Source: Candidatus Ryanbacteria bacterium (lineage in GTDB: Bacteria; Patescibacteriota; Minisyncoccia; Ryanbacterales; GWA2-47-10b). Taken from it: a DNA stretch of 7,386 nt. The stretch lies in the NCBI GenBank assembly GCA_943354465.1, contig CALRCC010000028.1, positions 1-7,386 of the forward strand, given 5' to 3'. Of this stretch, positions 1 to 5,487 are shown in pieces. Each line of letters starts with the position of its first letter. The stretch's first letter is position 1. The translations under genes were made by a program, and so were the position numbers. The notes under the pieces are model-generated. The model worked only from the letters and a program-made list of their open reading frames with translations, had not been told where the DNA came from and searched no databases.

Positions 1-318
1 GAAGAACGCAAGCGCCATACCTATTACGGCATTGGTCATAACGCCCCGTCCTTTTGTAATTTGGCCTGGGTTGCCGCCCGATGTCAGCATGAGTACTCCT
101 CCGTATAAAAATGATCCTGCCGCTATTGGTACAGCTACCATATATAGTAAAAACCCTATGATATTGTCCGCAAGGTCGTATAGATCACAAAAGGTACACG
201 GACATCCCGCTTGGCACCCAGCTGGCACAAGCCCAGCTGGCACCTCCGCCCACGCAAGGACTGGGATTGAGAGCAGTACTATGGCCGTTATCGCAAATAT
301 TATGCTATTTTTTTTCAT
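1..318 (-). CDS. VirB2/TrbC-like pilin-type small membrane protein, 3' end beyond the window
   Basis: Partial gene; 106 residues are visible and the frame is still open at base 1. Residues 4-21 form a hydrophobic signal segment ending in an Ala-Trp-Ala signal-peptidase site (likely cleavage after residue 24). Next come a VPAGL/VPAG repeat and a Cys cluster at residues 35, 39, 41 and 44 (CxxxCxCxxC). A second membrane segment spans about 52-77, then a short Gly/Lys loop (GGNPGQITKGRG) and the start of a third hydrophobic segment. This layout (signal, Cys cluster, helix, polar loop, helix) matches the small TrbC/VirB2-like proteins that are common in Patescibacteria genomes; similarity to conjugative pilins is family knowledge, and the role here (surface fibre or membrane complex) is inferred. 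The ATG lies 14 nt inside the end of the solute-binding gene, so translation is probably coupled. No Shine-Dalgarno is visible. Confidence 0.72.
   Translation of the reverse strand, partial: MKKNSIIFAITAIVLLSIPVLAWAEVPAGLVPAGCQAGCPCTFCDLYDLADNIIGFLLYMVAVPIAAGSFLYGGVLMLTSGGNPGQITKGRGVMTNAVIGMALAFF
217..243 (-). repeat. Short tandem repeat inside the pilin-like gene
   Basis: Two identical 12-base copies (CCCAGCTGGCAC on the plus strand, at 217-228 and 232-243) are offset by 15 bases, which is five codons. On the coding strand they encode Val-Pro-Ala-Gly twice, separated by Leu, directly after the predicted signal-peptide cleavage site and before the Cys cluster. The in-frame period suggests a small tandem duplication that lengthened the exposed N-terminal linker. 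Confidence 0.8.
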
Positions 319-1597
319 TGATGAGACGGCTACGCTTGGTTCTTGCTGTGCTTATTGCTTCTGACGGTAGGAGCTGACCATTGGCTATACTTTCAATCAT
401 CTCTGATATAAGCATTGAGTTTTCTTTTGAATACATTTCAAAAGACGATTTTGCGTTTAGTACTGATTTTTTGAGGATTTCTGGCAATGAGTCAATGGCT
501 ACTAGGTCGCGGCGTGCTGGCACTGTGATATTTTTGGAAGTTATTTTTTTGAGTTCTGGTTGGCTGACAAGAAAGCGAGCGAATCCCCATGCGGCATCTT
601 TTTCAGATGCACCCTTTGGTACCGTGATCGCGCGCACATCGGCTATATAGACGAGTTTGCCGCCTTGCATTTGTGGGACTGGCGAGACGCCAAATGCGCG
701 GTGAGGATTTTTGTCAGTGAGTTCTTTTTTGTATGAATAGTAATCAAGCATCATGCCTAGTTTGCCTTCTATGAAAAACTCGCGTGGAGTGGCAATCGTG
801 CCGTTCCATGTATACGCGTTTGTGCCGGGTTTGCCGTGGTCAGTATAAAATCTTAAAGCGCTCAATATTGCCTGCTCTTTTTCTTTTGTTGGCAAAGAAA
901 ATATCTCATCAATAGATGACCCTTGTTGCATTAGCAGTAGTGACAGTATCTCTTTATGAAGAGGGATGTTGCGTGCACGTCCAAACGCGGCGCCAGCTTT
1001 AATCACAGCTCCTCCTGTGCCAAGCTCTTTGATCTTGTTTGATGCGTCCAAAAAGCTATCCCATGTCTCTGGCGCTTGGGCGACCAGCGATTGGTTGAAA
1101 AGATCTTTATTCCAAAATAATACTAGCGGATCAATCCATAAAGGTAGTCCCCATATGGTTTTTTCATCAATGCCGTCTTGCGTTGTTTTATGTTCAACAA
1201 GTGATGCTGTCGCAATATCTACAAATGTCGTTTCCATATTTTCCGCGCTTATGATTGACACTTTTGGTGGCGTAAGTTTATCACGGTTTTTGGCAATCCA
1301 ATCTGTAGATGTGATAATCGCTTGTGGGCTTTCTCCAGCGGCAATAGCATTTAAAAGATCGCGATCAAATGTGCGTGGATCTTTTTCTATATAAATAACT
1401 TTTTTTTTGAACTGTGATCCGTAATCTTTTATCGCGTCTGCAAAGAGTGACTCATCATCTATACCCCAGATGATGACATCTTTGTCACTGACAAATGTAG
1501 ATGGCGCCTTTTCTGTTGGGCTAGAAAATACAATGAGCGATGCGATTACTACAACGATTGAAATTATGATGGCGATTACTTGAACTTTATTTTTCAT
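305..1597 (-). CDS. Extracellular solute-binding-like protein (ABC family 1), membrane-anchored
   Basis: A complete 430-residue protein. Residues 7-24 are a strongly hydrophobic helix preceded by MKNK. There is no lipobox, and I see no cysteine in the protein, so it is probably held by an uncleaved N-terminal helix rather than lipidated. The family-1 (sugar/oligosaccharide) solute-binding signature lies at about 149-187: GLPLWIDPLVLFWNKDLF followed by an APETWDSFLDA segment. Further fold signals are the FFIEGKLGMMLDYY block (274-287), the GVSPVPQ strand (303-309) and the AAWGFARFL helix (335-343). Such proteins normally deliver ligand to an ABC permease, but no permease or ATPase gene lies in this window. 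The ATG overlaps the methyltransferase stop codon (ATGA), and its own 3' end overlaps the pilin-like gene by 14 nt. The ligand cannot be told from sequence, and a role other than transport is possible. Confidence 0.82.
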   Translation of the reverse strand: MKNKVQVIAIIISIVVVIASLIVFSSPTEKAPSTFVSDKDVIIWGIDDESLFADAIKDYGSQFKKKVIYIEKDPRTFDRDLLNAIAAGESPQAIITSTDWIAKNRDKLTPPKVSIISAENMETTFVDIATASLVEHKTTQDGIDEKTIWGLPLWIDPLVLFWNKDLFNQSLVAQAPETWDSFLDASNKIKELGTGGAVIKAGAAFGRARNIPLHKEILSLLLMQQGSSIDEIFSLPTKEKEQAILSALRFYTDHGKPGTNAYTWNGTIATPREFFIEGKLGMMLDYYSYKKELTDKNPHRAFGVSPVPQMQGGKLVYIADVRAITVPKGASEKDAAWGFARFLVSQPELKKITSKNITVPARRDLVAIDSLPEILKKSVLNAKSSFEMYSKENSMLISEMIESIANGQLLPSEAISTARTKRSRLINEKK

Positions 1598-2133
1598 GAT
1601 TTTTTAGCTATAAGCCCGTGGTGATGCTCTCCCAATGTGAACTCGCGCAGTGAGGCAAACCCAGCAGAGCGCACAATATCAAATAGTTTTATCTTCGGAA
1701 CTCTGGCTTCTCGCTTAGGGCCCATGATGTGAGCAGGTTCCGGATGCCACTCTACTATTACTAGTGTACCGTGATCTTTGAGTATACGAAATGCTTCATG
1801 TAATACTATCTCTTTGTCTGGCGCCTGAAATAAGACATTCGCTATAAATACCCAATCGGCGATGCTATCTTTTAGTTTGCTACCACCAAGTTTTTCAATA
1901 TCTCCGCGCATTGTCTCGATATGATAAAGATGCCCCTTGCGCGCGGCCGCTCTCAAAACTTCCAAAGGCCCCTCTTGGATATCAATAGCATAGAGTTTGC
2001 CAGTTTCTGGAGACAGTTTTTTTGCTATAGGTATAGCAAGGAGTCCGGCTCCCGCGCCGAAATCAACGACAATTTGTTGTCCGTAGATATCAAGGTGGTT
2101 TATTAATTCTTGTGGGCCTGTAAAGTTTTGCAT
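1594..2133 (-). CDS. Class I SAM-dependent methyltransferase
   Basis: A 179-residue protein with a Rossmann-type methyltransferase core. The SAM-binding motif I is VVDFGAGAGLL (about 22-32), with the acidic ribose-binding residue in YAIDIQ (48-53). A GDIEKL segment (77-82) and the strand ADWVFIANVLFQ (92-103) correspond to the adenine-pocket and motif IV regions. AFRILKDHGTLVIVEWHPE (114-132) is the post-core helix and strand seen in the UbiE/ArsM-like Methyltransf_11/25/31 families. The substrate is not evident. The start was chosen at the ATG (2133); a TTG immediately upstream, abutting the gyrA stop codon, would add one residue. The gene begins 3 nt after gyrA and ends in a 4-nt ATGA overlap with the solute-binding gene, so it is almost certainly co-transcribed with both. 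No Shine-Dalgarno is seen. Its only stop is TGA, which argues against recoding of UGA. Confidence 0.85.
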   Translation of the reverse strand: MQNFTGPQELINHLDIYGQQIVVDFGAGAGLLAIPIAKKLSPETGKLYAIDIQEGPLEVLRAAARKGHLYHIETMRGDIEKLGGSKLKDSIADWVFIANVLFQAPDKEIVLHEAFRILKDHGTLVIVEWHPEPAHIMGPKREARVPKIKLFDIVRSAGFASLREFTLGEHHHGLIAKKS

Positions 2134-2136
2134 CAA

Positions 2137-4602
2137 TTAAAGAAGTGCTATTGAGCGTAATTTATCGCCGGTTTCTAATTTCATAATGCGCACACCTTGT
2201 GCGGCGCGCCTAAGCGATGGCATTTGTTGTAAATATGAGCGGAGAGTCTTGCCCTTTTCAGAGATTGCTATAAATTCTTCTGCAGTTTTATCTGGCAGGC
2301 GAGCGGCTACGACTGGTCCAGTCTTGTCAGATACATTCATTGCTTTTATACCAGATCCTCCTCGTGATTGAATCTTAAATTCATTTACTTTAGTTTTTTT
2401 GCCAAAACCATTTATGCTCGCTACCAGCACTTCAAGATCTTTGCCATCTTTTGGTATTATCTCACATCCTATTATCTCATCGCCCGTCTTGAGGCGCATA
2501 CCTCGGATACCTTGAGCTTGTCTGCCCATCGGACGAGTTTTGGTCTCAGCGAATCTGATAGCGTTGCCTTTCTTTGATAGGAGCATAATGTCGTCACCTT
2601 TTTCAACGATTCGTACCCATCCGAGTACATCGCCTTTTTTGAGCTTCATAGCGAGAATGCCAGATCTACGTACATCAACAAAATCATCGAAATTTGTTTT
2701 CTTTATCATACCTTGTTTGGTAGCCATAACCAATGAGGAAGTAAGGCCTCCCTTTCTTTCCTTTGGTATAGCGAGTATCGATGTTATATCTTCGCCTTGT
2801 ACGAGTGATAGAAAGTTTACTGCCGGCTTGCCCTTTGATGTGCGAGATCCTTCAGGTATGTCGTATGCTTTTATCTCGTATGTTTTGCCGGCGCTTGTAA
2901 AAAATAAAATAGAATCATGCGTGCCAGCGGATACAAATTGCGACACGACGTCTTCTTCTTTCCATTCTCCCCCTATTAGGCCCTTGCCTCCTCGCTTTTG
3001 CGCGCGAAATTCTTGTGGGCGCACTCGCTTCAAATATCCAGATTGAGTCATCACGACGACTTGTTCTTCTTCCGGTATCAAGTCTTCTATATTAAGTGTG
3101 CCAACAGGGCCATCAATCACTTTTGTCTTTCGTTTGTCGCCGTATTTTATTTTGATCTCCTCTAGCTCTTCTTTGATGACTTTGAGAATACGCTTCGGGT
3201 TTCCAAGTATTGCTTTGAGCTCTTTTATAAGCGCCCTTGTTGTCGCCAGCTCATCTTCTATTTTTTTGCGTTCAAGCGCTGCCAATGCCTGCAGGCGCAT
3301 TTCAAGGATCGCGGTTGATTGGCGATCAGAGAGCTCAAACTTTTGCATCAAATTTTTGTGCGCGTCGTCTTTATCTTTTGAGCGCCTTATAGTCGTGATG
3401 ACCTGATCTATGTGGTCTAGTGCCGTTTTGAGCCCCTCCAGAATATGCGCTCGTTCTTCGGCGATGCGTAGGTCATGGCGCGTTCGTCTTTCTACTACTT
3501 CTAGTCGCGCTTTTATAAACTCTTCAAGATATGTCTTGAGAGATAGCGTTTGTGGCTGGATACCGCCGATAAGAGCCAACATATTGAAATGAAAAACCTT
3601 TTCCAGATCAGTATGTTTGTAGAGTGCATTGAGAACTTTTTGAGGGTACGCGTCATTTTTAAGATCTATAACGACTGACAACCCGTCTTTGTCTGATTCG
3701 TCTCGTATATCTCTGATACCCTCTATTTTTTTATCACGTACAAGATCGGCCATTTTTTCAACAAGCTCTGCCTTGTTGACTTGAAACGGAAGTGACGATA
3801 TGGAAATACTGTATCCTTTGCCGCGTTCAACGATATCAGCTTCACCGCGCATGACGACTCCACCTCTGCCGGTCGCGTATGCCTGATGAATATCTGCTTT
3901 ATTAAAAATCATACCGCCTGTAGGAAAGTCAGGCCCTTTTACATGTACCAGAAGATCTTCCACGGTTGATTTTGGATTGTCTATAAGAGTGAGAGACGCG
4001 TCAATGAGTTCAGTTAAATTATGTGTCGGTATGCTGGTCGCCATACCTACAGCGATGCCAAATGATCCATTGAGTAAAAGGTTTGGTACTCGCGAAGGCA
4101 ATACCACGGGCTCTTCACGCGATCCATCGTATGTAGGCACGAAATCAACAGTTTCTTTATCTATATCCGCCAAAAGTTCATCAGAAATGCGTGACATTTT
4201 CGCTTCTGTATAGCGCATAGCGGCAGGTGAGTCGCCATCTACAGAGCCAAAGTTGCCCTGACCTGTCACCAACATATAGCGCATACTAAAGTATTGAGCC
4301 ATGCGAACCATAGCATCGTATACTGCCGTATCTCCGTGCGGGTGATACTTGCCGAGTACGTCGCCAACAACTCTTGCTGATTTTACATATTTTGCTGATG
4401 AGCGAAGACCCATCTCCTTCATCGTATAAAGAATGCGTCTGTGCACTGGCTTTAGTCCGTCGCGCACATCAGGAAGCGCGCGCGTGACGATGACTGACAT
4501 CGCGTAGTCCATGTACGCGGTGCGCATTTCATGAGCGATGTCTTGATCGCTTACAGTGTAGTTTATGGGCTCTGGCTGTTCTGATGGCTCTTTGCGTTTC
4601 AT
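2137..4602 (-). CDS. gyrA: DNA gyrase subunit A
   Basis: An 821-residue GyrA, the breakage-reunion subunit of the A2B2 type II topoisomerase that introduces negative supercoils using ATP hydrolysed by GyrB. The winged-helix/tower part fills about residues 17-495. The catalytic tyrosine is Tyr131 (AAMRYTEAKM), preceded by Arg130. The quinolone-interacting helix is HPHGDTAVYD (87-96), with Thr92 at the E. coli Ser83 position and Asp96 at the Asp87 position. The C-terminal DNA-wrapping beta-pinwheel (about 500-821) has a GyrA box QKRGGKG at 535-541. That box identifies GyrA rather than ParC, although its second residue is Lys where Arg is usual. The protein ends at LRSIALL without an acidic tail. 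Length is close to that of B. subtilis GyrA. It sits 6 nt after the 75-residue membrane gene and 3 nt before the methyltransferase gene, in the middle of the minus-strand operon; gyrB is not in the window. Confidence 0.98.
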   Translation of the reverse strand: MKRKEPSEQPEPINYTVSDQDIAHEMRTAYMDYAMSVIVTRALPDVRDGLKPVHRRILYTMKEMGLRSSAKYVKSARVVGDVLGKYHPHGDTAVYDAMVRMAQYFSMRYMLVTGQGNFGSVDGDSPAAMRYTEAKMSRISDELLADIDKETVDFVPTYDGSREEPVVLPSRVPNLLLNGSFGIAVGMATSIPTHNLTELIDASLTLIDNPKSTVEDLLVHVKGPDFPTGGMIFNKADIHQAYATGRGGVVMRGEADIVERGKGYSISISSLPFQVNKAELVEKMADLVRDKKIEGIRDIRDESDKDGLSVVIDLKNDAYPQKVLNALYKHTDLEKVFHFNMLALIGGIQPQTLSLKTYLEEFIKARLEVVERRTRHDLRIAEERAHILEGLKTALDHIDQVITTIRRSKDKDDAHKNLMQKFELSDRQSTAILEMRLQALAALERKKIEDELATTRALIKELKAILGNPKRILKVIKEELEEIKIKYGDKRKTKVIDGPVGTLNIEDLIPEEEQVVVMTQSGYLKRVRPQEFRAQKRGGKGLIGGEWKEEDVVSQFVSAGTHDSILFFTSAGKTYEIKAYDIPEGSRTSKGKPAVNFLSLVQGEDITSILAIPKERKGGLTSSLVMATKQGMIKKTNFDDFVDVRRSGILAMKLKKGDVLGWVRIVEKGDDIMLLSKKGNAIRFAETKTRPMGRQAQGIRGMRLKTGDEIIGCEIIPKDGKDLEVLVASINGFGKKTKVNEFKIQSRGGSGIKAMNVSDKTGPVVAARLPDKTAEEFIAISEKGKTLRSYLQQMPSLRRAAQGVRIMKLETGDKLRSIALL

Positions 4603-4608
4603 ATTATA

Positions 4609-4836
4609 TTATTTTGAAAAATTTGGTTTTTTCTCTTTTATATTCTTCCAGACTGATTTGAAGCTATCAGCGAGCGATGTATCTGTAATCGTGTCTTCTC
4701 GTAATTCATATTTTAGTTGCGCCACCCATATGCTGATGATGATCGACATAATGATAATGACTGATATAACCAAAATCATGCGTCTCGTATTTTGATTTGA
4801 TTGCTGTATGCGTTCTATCCTATCTATAAACGCCAT
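4609..4836 (-). CDS. Small single-TM protein upstream of gyrA
   Basis: A 75-residue protein that I do not recognise. A basic, polar N-terminal segment (residues 1-19, ending in Arg-Arg) is followed by one strong transmembrane helix rich in Ile and Val at about 20-39. A charged tail of about 35 residues follows, with many Lys at the end (KNIKEKK). The Arg pair before the helix and the lysine-rich tail after it leave the orientation unclear. It starts 1 nt after the MBL-fold gene stop codon and ends 6 nt before the gyrA ATG, so it is part of that operon. A weak GGAG (4850-4847) lies 10 nt before the ATG, the nearest thing to a Shine-Dalgarno in the operon. Tight packing between two intact genes supports it as real. 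Confidence 0.7.
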   Translation of the reverse strand: MAFIDRIERIQQSNQNTRRMILVISVIIIMSIIISIWVAQLKYELREDTITDTSLADSFKSVWKNIKEKKPNFSK

Positions 4837-4837
4837 A

Positions 4838-5416
4838 TTATGCGCGCTCCAGTATTATGATTCTTTGTCCCTCAGCTGGAAGGCCTTTTTTCTTTATCGT
4901 AAGCTTATCCATTTTCTCTGGCTTTTCCCCAAGTTCTTTGATAAATGAATCAAACGCATTTTTGCTCACACCATCTCCCATCAATGGGACTATAATACGC
5001 GGATCTATATTATCTACGATTTTTTGAAGAGCTTGTGACTGACCAGAAGGAACCAAATAAAGGATGTCTACTGTACCTGCAAAATCTATAATCGCGTCAG
5101 CCGTTTTTATATCAGATAGCGTGCCCAAGAAGAGTGACCGTATGCCTTCCCACTCGACGAGAAATGGAGTCGCGCCATTTGCTTGAAATCCTACAAATGA
5201 TATGCCTCCGGCCTCATATTCGCCTGGTAGTGCGAATATGCGCGGTTCGCCAGCGATTGATATATCTTGGCTGGCTTTTTGGTCAGTAAAAAAAACCATT
5301 CGCGCCTCGAATCGAGGGGCGGGGAATTCGGCTCCTTTACCGAATGGATCGGCGACGATAACAGCATCTCCTGACTGAAGCTTAAGACAGGAGAGCCCAT
5401 AATAGCTCACAATCAT
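4838..5416 (-). CDS. Metallo-beta-lactamase-fold protein lacking its metal ligands
   Basis: A 192-residue protein that follows the layout of the short MBL-fold hydrolases (Lactamase_B_3 / UPF0173-like). The N-terminal strand MIVSYYGLSCLKL leads to a VADPF turn (21-25), then the conserved ALPGEYEAGGI block (62-72), FLGTLSD (96-102), a VDILYLVPSG strand (116-125), IIVPLMGDG (141-149) and the C-terminal DKLTIKKKGLP segment (170-180). The HxHxDH motif expected just after the VTH-type strand is replaced by TDQKASQD (44-51). The later ligand positions are also changed (GD..H to GTLSD, and the IPMH-type His to PLMG). The fold is therefore recognisable but hydrolase activity is unlikely. It is the first gene of the operon that includes gyrA, with a candidate promoter giving a leader of only about 7 nt. 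No Shine-Dalgarno is present. Confidence 0.78.
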   Translation of the reverse strand: MIVSYYGLSCLKLQSGDAVIVADPFGKGAEFPAPRFEARMVFFTDQKASQDISIAGEPRIFALPGEYEAGGISFVGFQANGATPFLVEWEGIRSLFLGTLSDIKTADAIIDFAGTVDILYLVPSGQSQALQKIVDNIDPRIIVPLMGDGVSKNAFDSFIKELGEKPEKMDKLTIKKKGLPAEGQRIIILERA

Positions 5417-5429
5417 AAAAAGTATTCTT

Positions 5430-5457
5430 AGTATAGCTTAAAGGCCTTCTCTTGCAA
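5430..5457 (-). promoter_or_regulatory. Candidate promoter of the MBL-gyrA-pilin operon
   Basis: On the minus strand, a -10 box TATACT (5435-5430, 5 of 6 consensus) and a -35 box TTGCAA (5457-5452, 4 of 6) are separated by 16 bp. Predicted +1 is near 5423, leaving about 7 nt before the ATG at 5416, so the transcript would have almost no leader. An 8-bp palindrome AAGGCCTT (5441-5448) lies in the spacer. The call rests on motif match, spacing and position in the only real intergenic gap. Confidence 0.55.
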
Positions 5458-5480
5458 AGATTTTTGGTTTTCCGTATACT
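5452..5480 (+). promoter_or_regulatory. Candidate promoter of the S1 gene, leaderless geometry
   Basis: On the plus strand, -35 TTGCAA (5452-5457) and -10 TATACT (5475-5480) are separated by exactly 17 bp. The expected start of transcription is 5487 or 5488; 5488 is the A of the chosen ATG. The -35 hexamer is its own reverse complement and is the same six bases used by the divergent promoter. Confidence 0.6.
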
Positions 5481-5487
5481 GTTTTGC

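Noticed and set aside
1601..1620. TATAGC before the solute-binding gene as an internal promoter
   Set aside because: A poor -10 match with no -35, lying in the coding end of the methyltransferase gene; the ATGA overlap already explains expression by coupling.
2186..4213. Several plus-strand open frames of 60-168 codons opposite gyrA
   Set aside because: Low-complexity Ser/Arg/Phe-rich shadows of the gyrA codons with no domain-like features or initiation signals.
2137..4602. ParC (topoisomerase IV) as an alternative to GyrA
   Set aside because: A GyrA-box-type motif and a complete beta-pinwheel domain are present, and the length matches GyrA.
4603..4608. Perfect TATAAT on the minus strand directly abutting the gyrA ATG
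   Set aside because: A start 7 nt downstream would fall inside the third codon and lose the ATG, the next in-frame ATG is codon 26, and no -35 match lies at 16-18 bp. Probably chance in an AT-rich junction.
5191..5400. Alternative frame through the MBL gene, tested as a source of the missing HxHxDH motif through a frameshift at the T8 run (5288-5295)
   Set aside because: The alternative frame shows no HxHxDH-like pattern and the main frame keeps fold motifs on both sides, so the loss is by substitution.
5452..5487. 12-codon upstream extension of the S1 protein from a TTG
   Set aside because: The TTG is part of the -35 box and the extension overlaps both promoter boxes; the residues (Phe/Leu-rich) are not S1-like.
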